A stretch of DNA of 64,000 nucleotides from the NCBI RefSeq assembly GCF_011764565.1, contig NZ_AP022871.1:7378320-7442319 (forward strand), written 5' to 3'. This document shows, piece by piece, positions 19,250 through 27,797 of this stretch. A program made the position numbers and the translations under genes. Every line of letters starts with the position of its first letter. Positions within the stretch are counted from its first letter, which is position 1. Below the pieces are notes generated by a model. The model did no database searches, was not told the DNA's origin, and worked only from the letters and a program-made list of their open reading frames with translations. Source of the stretch: Phytohabitans suffuscus (GTDB lineage Bacteria > Actinomycetota > Actinomycetes > Mycobacteriales > Micromonosporaceae).

Positions 19250-19561
19250 GTGAGACGGCGCACACGATGGATCATCGGCGCGGTGGCCGCGGGGGTCGTC
19301 GCCTCCGGCGCGGTCAGCGGCGTCGCGATCGCCGCCGCCGGCGAGGTCGACACCCCCATCACCGGTGACGCGCTGGCCAAGGCCGAGGCGGCCGCCCTCG
19401 CGCACACCGGTGGCGGGAAGGTCACCGGCACCGAGGCGGGCGACGAGGACAGCTACTACGAGGTCGAGGTGACCCTGCCGGACGGCGGCCAGGTCGACGT
19501 GCAACTGGACGAGGCGTTCGTCGTCGTCAGCCAGAAAGCGGACCAGGACACCGGCGAGTGA
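19250..19561 (+). CDS. Exported PepSY-domain protein
   Basis: 103 residues: signal peptide (RRRTRWIIGAVAAGVVASGA) and one PepSY domain, with ITGDALAKAEAAALAHTGGG, then YYEVEVTLPDGGQVDVQLDE. PepSY modules are small extracytoplasmic domains often linked to envelope stress systems or protease control. GTG start with AGGAGG seven bases upstream; this beats an earlier in-frame codon without a site. Sits directly after a sensor kinase and behind an OmpR-type repeat, so it is probably a target of the neighbouring two-component system. Confidence 0.82.
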   Translation: MRRRTRWIIGAVAAGVVASGAVSGVAIAAAGEVDTPITGDALAKAEAAALAHTGGGKVTGTEAGDEDSYYEVEVTLPDGGQVDVQLDEAFVVVSQKADQDTGE

Positions 19562-19605
19562 CCCGCGCGGCGGCCCTGATCCACCGCTGGTGCGAAACAG
19601 GTGGG

Positions 19606-20238
19606 TCAGGACTGCCGGGTGGCGTTCGAGGCCACTTGGCGGCGGCGCCGTGCGCGCAGGGCCTCCACGGCGATCGGGGCGACGGAGACGGCGACGATGG
19701 CGATCAGGATCAGTTCGATGTTGCTCTCGACGAAGGCGATCTGCCCGAGGAAGTAGCCCAGGGTGGTGACGCCGCAGCCCCACAGCACGCCGCCGACCAC
19801 GTTGTAGATCACGAAGGTGCGGTACGGCATGCTGCTGGCCCCGGCGACGATCGGTGTGAACGTGCGGACCACGGGTACGAACCGGGCCAGCACGATCGAG
19901 CGGGCGCCGTGCCGTGCGAAGAACGTCTCGGCCCGCACCAGGTGGTCCCTCTTGAACAGCCGGGCGTCGGGCCGGTCGAACAGGGGCCGGCCGACGCGGC
20001 GGCCGAATAGGTAGCCGACCTGGTCGCCGGCGATGGCCGCGACGGCGATGAGGGCACACAGCAGCGGCAGGGGCACCCGCAGGTAGTGGCCGTCCGCGAC
20101 AAGCAGCCCGGCGGTGAACAGCAGCGAGTCGCCGGGCAGGAAGAACCCGATCAGCAGCCCGGACTCGGCGAAGACGATCACCAGGATGCCGGCCACCCCG
20201 AAGGTGGACGCGAGCCAGTGCGGGTCGAGGAGATGCAT
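19606..20238 (-). CDS. DedA-family membrane protein
   Basis: 210 residues. DedA proteins are polytopic membrane proteins, some shown to move polyprenyl phosphate or phospholipids across the membrane. Family marks: ESGLLIGFFLPGDSLLFTAG near residue 25-45, GDQVGYLFGRRVGRPLF, and the re-entrant-loop motif ARFVPVVRTFTPIVAGASSM at ~118-137 with its essential arginines. ATG start; divergent from the PAP2 gene across a double OmpR-type site, so both are likely switched together. Confidence 0.92.
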   Translation of the reverse strand: MHLLDPHWLASTFGVAGILVIVFAESGLLIGFFLPGDSLLFTAGLLVADGHYLRVPLPLLCALIAVAAIAGDQVGYLFGRRVGRPLFDRPDARLFKRDHLVRAETFFARHGARSIVLARFVPVVRTFTPIVAGASSMPYRTFVIYNVVGGVLWGCGVTTLGYFLGQIAFVESNIELILIAIVAVSVAPIAVEALRARRRRQVASNATRQS

Positions 20239-20259
20239 GCCGTGACGGTAGGGGCGGCG

Positions 20260-20304
20260 ACCTGAAAGCAGCCTGAAGATGCGCTGTTCAGGCTGCTTTC
20301 AGGT
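20260..20304. promoter_or_regulatory. Double OmpR-type operator, 18-bp perfect inverted repeat
   Basis: ACCTGAAAGCAGCCTGAA and its exact reverse complement flank a 9-nt centre. Each arm itself holds two CCTGAA/TTCAGG half-sites spaced 11 bp, so the region offers one direct-repeat dimer site for each of the divergent dedA and PAP2 promoters. Confidence 0.7.
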
Positions 20305-20325
20305 GCCGCTGGCCACGATGTCCCG

Positions 20326-21021
20326 ATGCGTTTTCCCTCGTCGCGGGTGATGTGGTGGACCGCTGTCGCCGCCGCGGCCGCCTTCGTGGCGCTCACCGGC
20401 ACGGTGGCGCGGTTCGGGGCGGTGGTGGGCGGTGCCGACCGCGCGGTGAGCGATCACGCGCGTTCGTTCGCCCTGACGCACCACGGTTGGCGGGCGTTCT
20501 GGTCGGCGGTCACCCACACCGCGGACTCGCCGGTACCGCTGTGCGCGGGCGCTGTCACGCTCGCCTGGCTGGTGTGCCGCGGCCGGTACCGGGCCGCGGT
20601 GTTCACGGCCGCCGCCGGGGTGGGGGCGACGGTCGTGCGGCTCGGTGTGCTGCACGCGGTCGCCCGGCCGCGGCCGGTGGAGCGGCTCACCGCGTCAGCC
20701 GGCTGGGCGTACCCGTCCGGGCACACCACGGGCGCCACGGTCACCGCCCTGGTCGTCACGCTTCTGGTGCTGCTGGTCGCCCGGAGCCCGAGGGTGCGCG
20801 CGCTGGTACCGCCGATCGCGCTGGGCTGGGCGGCGCTGGTCGGGTGCAGCCGGGTCGCGCTTGTCGCGCACTGGCCCACCGACGTGCTCGGCGGCTGGCT
20901 GCTCGGCACCGCGGCGACCGGCCTGGCCGGGTGGGCGCTGCTGCGTGCCGGGCCGGGCGCGGCCGCCGCCGATCCGCCCGCGCGTGTCCGTCATCGGCCC
21001 AGGGTGGCGCGTGGTGGGTAA
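20326..21021 (+). CDS. PAP2-family (type 2 phosphatidic acid phosphatase) membrane protein
   Basis: 231 residues, about six helices. All three phosphatase motifs are visible: AVARPRP (C1, with the expected basic residue replaced upstream by His), YPSGHTTGA (C2, catalytic His) and SRVALVAHWPTDVLGG (C3, nucleophile His). Members dephosphorylate lipid phosphates such as undecaprenyl pyrophosphate or phosphatidate on the outer face of the membrane. Start ATG; no strong ribosome site. Divergent from dedA. Confidence 0.9.
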   Translation: MRFPSSRVMWWTAVAAAAAFVALTGTVARFGAVVGGADRAVSDHARSFALTHHGWRAFWSAVTHTADSPVPLCAGAVTLAWLVCRGRYRAAVFTAAAGVGATVVRLGVLHAVARPRPVERLTASAGWAYPSGHTTGATVTALVVTLLVLLVARSPRVRALVPPIALGWAALVGCSRVALVAHWPTDVLGGWLLGTAATGLAGWALLRAGPGAAAADPPARVRHRPRVARGG

Positions 21022-21034
21022 GAGGGACCTGAGC
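21018..21034 (+). promoter_or_regulatory. Putative OmpR-type direct repeat before a response-regulator gene
   Basis: GTAAGAGGGACCTGAGC: half-sites TAAG and TGAG 11 bp apart, 53 bp upstream of the next regulator start. Weaker match than the other members; listed because spacing and position agree. Confidence 0.4.
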
Positions 21035-21086
21035 CGCCGCCGCACCCGACCTGGCAGGCTGGTCGGTAGCCGGTGTGGGAGGCGGG

Positions 21087-21764
21087 ATGCGGGTACTTGT
21101 GGTCGAGGACGAGGTCAGCCTGGCCGAGACGGTCCGCGAAGGGCTGGTGGGGGAGGGCTTCGCGGTCGACGTGGTGCACACCGGGCCGGACGGGCTGTGG
21201 GCGGCGACCGAGCACCGGTACGACGTGGTGGTGCTCGACCTGATGCTGCCGGGCCTGAGCGGTTACGAGGTGTGCCGCCGGCTGCGTGAGCGCAAGGTGT
21301 GGACGCCGGTGCTGATGCTGACCGCCAAGGACGGCGAGTACGACCAGGCGGACGCGCTCGACCTGGGGGCGGACGACTACCTGACCAAGCCGTTCTCGTT
21401 CGTGGTGCTGGTCGCTCGGCTGCGTGCGCTGGTCCGCCGCGGTGCGCCGGAGCGTCCGGCCGTGTTGAGCGCGGGCGACCTGGTTGTCGACCCGGCGCGG
21501 CGGCGGGTGGCCCGGGGCGGGCTGGAGGTGAAGGTGACGGCGCGGGAGTTCGCGCTGCTGGAGTTGTTGATGCGGCACCGCGGCGACTTGGTGTCCAAGC
21601 GGTCGATCATCGACAACGTGTGGGACATGAACTTCGACGGCGACCCGAACATCGTCGAGGTCTATGTCAGCTACCTGCGTAAGAAGATCGACCAGCCGTT
21701 CGGGCGGGCGGCGATCCAGACCGTGCGCGGCGCCGGCTACCGCCTGGCCGCCGACGGCGGCTGA
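21087..21764 (+). CDS. OmpR-family response regulator
   Basis: 225 residues. Receiver domain with acidic Glu7/Asp8, phospho-acceptor Asp51 (VVVLDLMLPG), LTAKDGEYDQADALDLGADD and the Lys of LTKPF; winged-helix DNA-binding domain from ~130 to the end (NIVEVYVSYLRKKIDQPFGR). Very similar to the regulator at 24.0 kb and to the truncated copy at 17.5 kb, so the locus arose by repeated duplication. Start ATG behind GGAGGCGGG. Probable partner is the convergent sensor kinase. Likely binds the 11-bp direct repeats mapped here (inference). Confidence 0.93.
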   Translation: MRVLVVEDEVSLAETVREGLVGEGFAVDVVHTGPDGLWAATEHRYDVVVLDLMLPGLSGYEVCRRLRERKVWTPVLMLTAKDGEYDQADALDLGADDYLTKPFSFVVLVARLRALVRRGAPERPAVLSAGDLVVDPARRRVARGGLEVKVTAREFALLELLMRHRGDLVSKRSIIDNVWDMNFDGDPNIVEVYVSYLRKKIDQPFGRAAIQTVRGAGYRLAADGG

Positions 21765-21835
21765 GCGGCGTCCTCAGCCCCCTGCCCCAAGCCGCGGCGG
21801 GCACCGGTCGCGCCCCCCGGATCGGCGGCCGCGCT

Positions 21836-23265
21836 CTACCTGGCGTGATCGGCGCCGGTGGCGCGGTGTGGCTCCTCGGCGGCGGTCTGCGGCGGTAGCC
21901 GGATCTGGAACACCGCCCCGCCGCCGTGGTCGAGGTCCGGCGCGCCGGCGGTCACGGTGATGTCGCCGCCGTGCGCGGTCACGATCTCCCGGGCGATCGG
22001 CAGGCCCAGCCCCGAGCCGCCGTCGCCGCGGGTGCGGGCGTCGTCCAGCCGCACGAACCGGTCGAAGATCCGTTGCCGCTGCGCCGCGGGTACCCCGGGC
22101 CGTCGTCGGCGACGAGCAGGTAGGCCGAACCGGCCGCGGCGCGTACCACGATCGTGACCCGGGAACGGGCGTGGCGGGCGGCGTTGTCGACGAGGTTGCG
22201 TACGGCGCGTTCGAGCTGGTGGGTGTCGGCGCTGACCCGTACCGGATCGATCCGGGCGCGCACCGTCAGGTGCGGGTGCTGGGCGGCCAGGCGTTCGCGT
22301 TCGCGGTAGGCGATGTCGTCGAGGTCGACGTCGGTGCGGCGCAGGGTGAGGCCGTGCTCGTCGACGCGGGCCAGCAGCAGCAGGTCGCCGACGAGCCGGC
22401 CGAGCCGCTGCGCCTCGCCCTGCATCCGCCGTAGCTGGGTGCGGTGCGCGGAGTCGGCGGCGGACAGCAGGTCGAGGCCGACCTGGATGGTCGCCAGTGG
22501 GCTGCGCAGCTCGTGGCTGGCGTCGGCGACGAAGCGGCGCTGGGCGTCGGCGGCGGACTCGAGCCGGTCCAGCATGCCGTTCATCGTCTCGGCGAGGGCG
22601 GCCACCTCGTCCCGGGCGGCCGGGACCGGCACCCGGGCGTGCAGGTCGCGGCCGGTGATCGTGGCGACCCGCCGCCGGATCGCCTCCACCGGTCGCAGCG
22701 ACCGGCCCACGAACACGAACGTCGCCACGCCCACCACCAGCACCAGCAGCGGCATCCCGACCAGCAGCGACCGGGTGACCAGCTCCACGCTCTCGTTGAT
22801 CGGCCGCCGCGACTGGGCGACCACGACGATCCGGTCGCCGCCGCGTGTGGCCACACCTTCGGAGAGGATCCGGAACGGGTCGTCGTCGCTGACCGGGATC
22901 GTGCGTTCCTCGAAGCGGCGCTGTCCCGGCGCGGGCCGCTGCGCGGTGATCGGCGGTACGCCGGCCAGCTCGGGTGAGGCGGCGATCACCGCGCCGGACG
23001 GGTCGAGGATCTGGATCAACGCCTGGTCGTTCGCGTCCGGGCGGACCTCCTCAAGGGGGTCCTCGCCGGCCCGCAGCGCGGCGGCGGCCTGGTCGGCGCG
23101 CTGGGCGGCCGCGGCGTCGACGTTGTCGGTCAGCGTCGACCGGGCCGTGGCCACGAAAATCAGGCCGGCGACCACCACGGCGACCGCGACCACGCACGCG
23201 GCGGCCAGCGCCGAGCGCAGCCGCACCCCGCCCAGCCGCGACCACCACCTGGCCCGCTCCGCCAT
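21836..23265 (-). CDS. OmpR-type sensor histidine kinase (one-base frameshift)
   Basis: 476 residues after repair. Helix at ~18-40, extracytoplasmic domain ~41-170, second helix SLLVGMPLLVLVVGVATFVF, HAMP, phospho-His motif ADASHELRSPLATIQ, then ATPase boxes NLVDNAARHA, VADDGPG, and GGSGLGLPIAREIV. The break is at ~22099: one G missing after DDGPG; adding it restores VPAAQRQRIFDRFVRLDDAR in one frame. ATG start. Convergent with the regulator at 21.1 kb and divergent from the MprF remnant. Most likely an intact gene with a sequencing deletion. Confidence 0.85.
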
Positions 23266-23309
23266 ACCGGCAGCGTAGAGCGGCAGACCTGAGAACTCGC
23301 CGGCGCGCG

Positions 23310-23326
23310 TTCAGCCGCCTCTAAGG
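23310..23326 (+). promoter_or_regulatory. Putative OmpR-type direct repeat between kinase gene and MprF remnant
   Basis: TTCAGCCGCCTCTAAGG: half-sites TCAG and TAAG 11 bp apart, 45 bp upstream of the sensor-kinase start on one side and of the MprF-like fragment on the other. Confidence 0.45.
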
Positions 23327-23386
23327 CGTGCCGCCAGCGCGGTCGCACCGGCCCGTACCGCCAGGCTGGACCTGCTTGTCGAGGTC

Positions 23387-23935
23387 GTGCCCCGCATCGG
23401 GGTACTGGCGGCGAACGCGGCCGCCGCCGCGGCGGGCGTGCTGCTGGTTCTGCTCGCCCGGGGCCTGAGCCGCGGCAAGCGTTCGGCCTGGCTGCTCACC
23501 GCCGCGCTCGCCGCGGCCGCGTCCGCGCTGCACCTGCTCAAAGGGCTCGACGTGGAGGAGGCGGCGGCGACCGCCGGGCTGCTCGCCCTGCTGGTCGCCG
23601 CCCGCCACCACTTCCGGGCACGTTCCGACCCCCGCGCGCGCTGGCGGGCGATCGCGCTGGCCGCCGCGGCCTTCACCACCGCCACCGCGTTCTTGGCGGG
23701 CCTGGCCGGCCCAGGCACCGGCGCGGCGCTCGCCTGGCTCACCGGCGGGTAGACCGCCGGGCAGGCGTACCGGCGGGCCGGCCTCGACGCGTTGGAGCTG
23801 GGTGACGAGGCGTTGCTCGACGTCGCGCACACCAGCCTCGAAGGCCGCCCCATGCGGGCGGTTCGGCAGGCGGTGGCCCGGATGCGCCGTGCCGGCTACG
23901 TCGCCACCGGGCACGGCCAGGTGAGAACCGGCTGA
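23387..23935 (+). pseudogene. MprF/LysX (aminoacyl-phosphatidylglycerol synthase) remnant
   Basis: The first 121 codons give membrane helices typical of the flippase half of MprF/LysX: LLLARGLSRGKRSAW-like LVLLARGLSRGKRSAWLLTA, LHLLKGLDVEEAAA and HHFRARSDPRARW. An in-frame TAG follows; the same frame then continues GQAYRRAGLDALELGDEALL and SLEGRPMRAVRQAVARMRRA, a piece of the catalytic DUF2156 domain, before a stop. Several hundred residues are missing on both sides and between. Intact MprF makes lysyl-phosphatidylglycerol and gives resistance to cationic peptides, which fits an envelope-stress regulon. Confidence 0.75.
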
Positions 23936-23962
23936 AACCGCCGCCGTTAAGGTCCCTCTCAG
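23922..23962 (+). promoter_or_regulatory. Two OmpR-type direct repeats before the third regulator
   Basis: TGAG/TGAA half-sites at 23922 and 23933 (opposite orientation) and TAAG/TCAG at 23948 and 23959, each pair spaced 11 bp, ending 24 bp before the regulator start. Suggests autoregulation or cross-regulation. Confidence 0.5.
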
Positions 23963-23985
23963 CCGCCCGGCGGCACGGTGGGACG

Positions 23986-24663
23986 ATGCGGATCCTGCTC
24001 GTGGAGGACGACGTCGCGCTCGCCGAGACGCTGCGCGGCGGGCTGGTCGACGCCGGGTACGCGGTCGACGCGATGCGCGACGGCGTGGACGGGCTGTGGG
24101 CCGCGCTGGAGCACCCGTACGACGTGATCGTGCTCGACATCATGCTGCCCGGCGTGAGCGGGTACGAGGTGTGCCGCCGGCTGCGCGGGCGGGGGATCGG
24201 CACCCCGGTGCTCATGCTGACCGCCAAGGACGGCGAGTACGACGAGGCGGACGCGCTCGACCTCGGCGCGGACGACTACCTGACCAAGCCGTTCTCGTTC
24301 GTCGTCCTGCTGGCCCGGCTCCGCGCGCTGGCCCGGCGCGGCGCTCCCGACCGACCACCGGTGCTCACCGCCGGCGACCTCACCGTCGACCCGGCCCGCC
24401 ACCGCGTGACCCGCGCGGGTCGGGCGGTCGCGCTGACGCCGCGCGAGTTCACCCTGCTGGAGTTCCTCGTCCGGCGCCGCGGCGCCGTCGTGCCGCGGGC
24501 CGAGATCGTCGCCGCGGTCTGGGACGTCGACGTCGGCAGCGACTCCAACCTCCTCGAGGTCTACATCGGCTACCTGCGCCGCAAGGTCGACGAGCCCTTC
24601 GGCCGCAACGCGATCCAGACGGTACGCGGGCACGGCTACCGGCTCGCCGCCGACGGCGGCTGA
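23986..24663 (+). CDS. OmpR-family response regulator
   Basis: 225 residues, same architecture as the 21.1-kb regulator: Glu7/Asp8-Asp9, Asp51 in VIVLDIMLPG, LTAKDGEYDEADALDLGADD, Lys in LTKPF, winged helix ending TVRGHGYRLAADGG. The DNA-recognition helix region (SDSNLLEVYIGYLRRKVDEP) differs from the other two, so targets may differ. No ribosome site ahead of the ATG; possibly leaderless. No kinase gene follows directly; the divergent kinase at 21.8-23.3 kb could serve both. Confidence 0.92.
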   Translation: MRILLVEDDVALAETLRGGLVDAGYAVDAMRDGVDGLWAALEHPYDVIVLDIMLPGVSGYEVCRRLRGRGIGTPVLMLTAKDGEYDEADALDLGADDYLTKPFSFVVLLARLRALARRGAPDRPPVLTAGDLTVDPARHRVTRAGRAVALTPREFTLLEFLVRRRGAVVPRAEIVAAVWDVDVGSDSNLLEVYIGYLRRKVDEPFGRNAIQTVRGHGYRLAADGG

Positions 24664-24697
24664 GCGCCCGCGCCACGCCATGCGAGCTGGCGGGCGC
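24664..24697. terminator. Hairpin between convergent genes
   Basis: GCGCCCGCGCCA pairs with TGGCGGGCGC (one bulge) around a short loop, between the regulator stop and the converging permease stop. Likely bidirectional terminator. Confidence 0.55.
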
Positions 24698-24713
24698 CGG
24701 CCTGAACCGCGGG

Positions 24714-25460
24714 TCAGCGGGTGGGCCAGGGGATGAGCTTGCGGGCGACCAGCTCCACGACCACGACGACGGCGATCACCTCGACCGCGAGCAGGCCGAC
24801 CAGCACCAGCAGCTGGGCGGCGCCGGCCTGGATCGGGGAGGCGCCGCCGAGCAGTACGCCGACGAAGGCACCGGGCAGCGTCACCAGGCCGACCGTGCGG
24901 GTCTGGTCGAGTGCGGGCAGCAACGCGTCGGCGGCCGAGGGGCGGCAGACCAGCAACACCGCGTCGCGGTCGGTCAAGCCGAGCGCGAGCGCGGCCTCGA
25001 CCTCGCCGTACCGGCCGCGGAGGGTGTCCATCGCTCGGCGGCCGGCCAGGGACGTGGCGGTCATCGCGCCGCCGATCAGGATGCCGGCGACCGGCACGAC
25101 CGCGATCGGCGTCCTCGGCACCACACCGGATGCCAGCAGCAGCGCGACGATCGGCACGGCACCGGCCGCGACCGCGGTCCCGGCCAGCAGCGTGCGGTGT
25201 CCACGGCCGACCCGGCGGGCCGACGTCACCACAGCGACCAGCAGCATCAGCGCGACGAACGCGGCGGTGAGCCCCCACGAGCGCAACACCACCACGATCA
25301 CCGCCGAGACCGCGGCGAGCTGGGCCGTCGCCCGTAGCGAGGCCGTGACGACCTGCCGACCCACTCCCAGCCGTGCGGCGGCGGCCAGCGCCGCCGCACC
25401 CGCGGCGAGGATGAGGAGTACGGCCGCGTAGCGCAGGTTCGGGGTGATCGTCGCTTCCAC
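24714..25460 (-). CDS. FetB/YbbM-like ABC transporter permease (UPF0014)
   Basis: 248 residues, about seven helices. UPF0014/FetB family: YAAVLLILAAGAAALAAAAR at the start, TASLRATAQLAAVSAVIV, PVAGILIGGAMTATSLAGRR near the middle and VGLVTLPGAFVGVLLGGASP toward the end. E. coli FetAB exports iron under oxidative stress. No FetA ATPase gene lies next to it here, unlike E. coli. ATG start; single gene. Confidence 0.88.
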   Translation of the reverse strand: MEATITPNLRYAAVLLILAAGAAALAAAARLGVGRQVVTASLRATAQLAAVSAVIVVVLRSWGLTAAFVALMLLVAVVTSARRVGRGHRTLLAGTAVAAGAVPIVALLLASGVVPRTPIAVVPVAGILIGGAMTATSLAGRRAMDTLRGRYGEVEAALALGLTDRDAVLLVCRPSAADALLPALDQTRTVGLVTLPGAFVGVLLGGASPIQAGAAQLLVLVGLLAVEVIAVVVVVELVARKLIPWPTR

Positions 25461-25567
25461 CCGTCGGTTCTACCGCTTCCTGCTGCCGAGCTGCTCGACG
25501 GTGTCAGGCCACGCCTGCCTTCTGCCGTGGCCGTTTCCACGGCCGGCCTAGCGCTAGCGTCAGGCCC

Positions 25568-26086
25568 GTGATCGTATGGCTCAACGGCACCCACGGCGCA
25601 GGCAAGACGACGACCAGCGCGTTCGTGCGGCAACTGATCCCGGATTCACGCGTGTTCGACGCCGAGAAGGTCGGCGAGACACTCCTGGACATCACGCCGG
25701 GGTTGCCCGAGACGGACAATTTCCAGCATTGGCCGCCGTGGCGGCAGCTCGTCGTCGAGACCGCCCGCCGCGTACTCGACTACACCGGCGGCACTCTGGT
25801 GATGCCCATGACTGTCCTGGTCGAGCAGTACTGGCGCGAGATCAGCACGGGCCTCGCCCAACATGACATCCCGGTAAGGCACTTCGTCCTCCACGCTGAC
25901 CAAGACACCCTCCGCGGGCGTATCGAGGGGGAACACTCCGTACCCTCTCCGTTCCGGCTCAGATACCTGGAGCCCTACGCCGAGGCTGCCCGCACGTGGC
26001 TACACCGAGAGGCCGAGGTCGTCGACACCACGCATCTCACTCCCGCCCAGGCCGCCTGGCAGATCACGGAGGCGGTCAAGACCTGA
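25568..26086 (+). CDS. TmrB-like P-loop kinase/ATPase
   Basis: 172 residues. Starts MIVWLNGTHGAGKTTTSAFV, the Walker A and N-terminal signature of the TmrB/shikimate-kinase-like group; TmrB of Bacillus gives tunicamycin resistance by binding the drug. Also FDAEKVGETLLDITPG and HFVLHADQDTLRGRIEGE (LID-like region with Arg). GTG start. The substrate is unknown; the name reflects similarity only. The stop runs straight into an unrelated TPR fragment. Confidence 0.78.
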   Translation: MIVWLNGTHGAGKTTTSAFVRQLIPDSRVFDAEKVGETLLDITPGLPETDNFQHWPPWRQLVVETARRVLDYTGGTLVMPMTVLVEQYWREISTGLAQHDIPVRHFVLHADQDTLRGRIEGEHSVPSPFRLRYLEPYAEAARTWLHREAEVVDTTHLTPAQAAWQITEAVKT

Positions 26087-26472
26087 CTGGCGACTATGAC
26101 GCCGCTGAAAACGAACTCCAGCAGGCACTCGCCGTGCTACGCACCGTGGTCGCACCCGACGACGAGGCCGAAGCCCTCAACCATCTCGGTACCCTGCGCC
26201 GGCTCACCGGACACTCCGACCAGGCCCGCGCCCTGCACCAGGAAGCCCTCACCATCGCCCACGACCACGGGCACCGGATTGAAGAGGCACGCGCACTCGA
26301 AGGTATCGGCCGCGCCGCTGCCGACCTCGGCAATACTGCCTTCGCCGCCGTCCACCTACAGCAAGCCCTGCGCCTCTACCAGGCACTCGGCGTCCCGGAA
26401 GCCACCCAGGTGGCAGCCGACCTCGCCGCCGTCCACCCTCGCCCCCAACACCGCGGGCAACCGCAGCCCTAG
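26084..26472 (+). pseudogene. TPR-domain fragment (C-terminus of a tetratricopeptide regulator)
   Basis: Open frame without its own start, beginning at the stop of the previous gene: LTGDYDAAENELQQALAVLR, EALNHLGTLRRLTGHSDQAR, and ALEGIGRAAADLGNTAFAAV are three TPR units of the kind found at the end of SARP/NB-ARC regulators, followed by VPEATQVAADLAAVHPR. The rest of such a protein (hundreds of residues) is absent, so it is a remnant or the end product of a deletion. Confidence 0.65.
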
Positions 26473-26661
26473 CTAACGCTCCCGGTCGGCTTCACCTTCG
26501 GGACACTGTGGACCCACGACCGCGGCGTTCGCGGACCTGGCCGCCGCCGGTGCCCGGTCGGCGGCGCCGCAGCTGGCCCGCCGCTGGCCGAACACATTGG
26601 ACCGTCGTATTTCGGTGAGGTGGCGGATTTCTCCAGCCGCCAGCCCTGTCAGTCTTGGGCG

Positions 26662-27483
26662 ATGTCTCTCAAAGCGATGCACCACGACGGCCCCGACTAC
26701 CTGTTCGACAACTCGTCCGCCGAGGGCGGCAACCAGGTTCAGCACCTGGCGCGGGTGTTGGACCCGCACACCTTCCGCGTCCTGGCCGACGTGGGTGTGC
26801 GTGGGCACTGGCTGGACATCGGCGCGGGACTCGGCACGGTGTCGCAGTTCCTGCTCGACCAGGGTGCCCACGTGGTGGCGGTGGACATCGACCCGTCCCC
26901 GTTGCGCCGGTTGGGCGGCGACGAACGGTTCGAGGTCGTCCACGGCGACATCCGGCTTGTCTCGTTGGGCGAACGCCGCTACGCCGGGATCCACGCGCGG
27001 CTGGTCTTCCAGCACCTGTCCGAGGTCGAACGCCGCGACCTGCTGACCGTGCTGCTGCGGGCCCTGGTGCCCGGCGGTGCGCTGGTGCTTTCCGACTGGG
27101 CGGGCACCGGACAGGACCTGGTGCGGCGCAGCCCGTCGCCGCAGGCGACCGCACTGCTGGACAGGTTCCAGCGGGTTCTCATGGGCATCATCGCGGCCGC
27201 GGGCGCTGACATGGGTTGGGGTCAGCGCACCCTGGCAGCCATGGTGGACGCGGGCTTCGCCGATGTGGCCACCTACTACGACAGCCGCACCTACCGGGGT
27301 GGGACCGGGATCTGCCTGCTCCACGCGAGCAACAGCCGCCAACTGGAAGGCCAGTTCCTGGCCGCCGGCATGACCAGGGCCGAGTTGGAGGAGCTGCGGC
27401 GGCTGCTCGCCGACCCCGATGTGACCCTGTCCAGCTACCTGATGTGCACCACCGTCGGGTATCGCCCGTCCCCGGCGCCGTAG
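26662..27483 (+). CDS. Class I SAM-dependent methyltransferase
   Basis: 273 residues. Rossmann methyltransferase: motif I GHWLDIGAGLGTVSQFLLDQ (SAM glycine loop), acidic end of strand 2 VVAVDIDPSPLRRL, then VHGDIRLV and LVPGGALVLSDW. Substrate unknown; a C-terminal extension of ~80 residues follows the core fold. I chose the ATG before SLKAMHHDGPDYLFD; a GTG 42 bases upstream is also possible. Not in an obvious operon. Confidence 0.82.
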   Translation: MSLKAMHHDGPDYLFDNSSAEGGNQVQHLARVLDPHTFRVLADVGVRGHWLDIGAGLGTVSQFLLDQGAHVVAVDIDPSPLRRLGGDERFEVVHGDIRLVSLGERRYAGIHARLVFQHLSEVERRDLLTVLLRALVPGGALVLSDWAGTGQDLVRRSPSPQATALLDRFQRVLMGIIAAAGADMGWGQRTLAAMVDAGFADVATYYDSRTYRGGTGICLLHASNSRQLEGQFLAAGMTRAELEELRRLLADPDVTLSSYLMCTTVGYRPSPAP

Positions 27484-27797
27484 AGGGTCAGTCGACCCGG
27501 GCGATCACGCGCGGCGGGGGAGCACCCCGGGCCGTGAATCCCACCACCTTCCGGATCTGGGCCGGGTCTTCGCCGATCAGCCATCCCACCGCCGTGTGGC
27601 GCCGACCGCTGACCCCCCGAAACTTAGGGAGTCTGCCGGTCGGACACGGAGCCTAGCCTTGCCTTGTCGTCGCCGCCGTCCGGCGCCCGCGGGTCCACCG
27701 CGGACCTGGCGCACTACGTCCCGGCGACGGCGACGGCGACCCGGACCGATCCACTGTGGACACATGCCAGGTTGCTCTGGTGGTGTGGGAGTGTCGG
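27484..27797. promoter_or_regulatory. Intergenic region with a duplicated promoter-like block
   Basis: No gene of its own, though the minus strand of its left half reads like a short protein end (VGWLIGEDPAQIRKVVGF). From ~27612 to ~27666 it has CCCCCCGAAACTTAGGGAG, 19 bases, then GCCTAGCCTTG. The same two blocks with the same 19-base gap occur at 30417-30470. These probably are related regulatory regions of the iron locus. Confidence 0.55.

Noticed and set aside
23387..23752. A standalone 121-residue membrane protein gene
   Set aside because: Its sequence is a slice of MprF/LysX and the same frame continues past the stop with a slice of the catalytic domain, so it is a remnant.
24714..25460. 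Multi-helix protein considered as a possible SdpI immunity factor
   Set aside because: Its motifs are those of FetB/UPF0014 permeases, not SdpI, and it lies 6 kb from the toxin genes.
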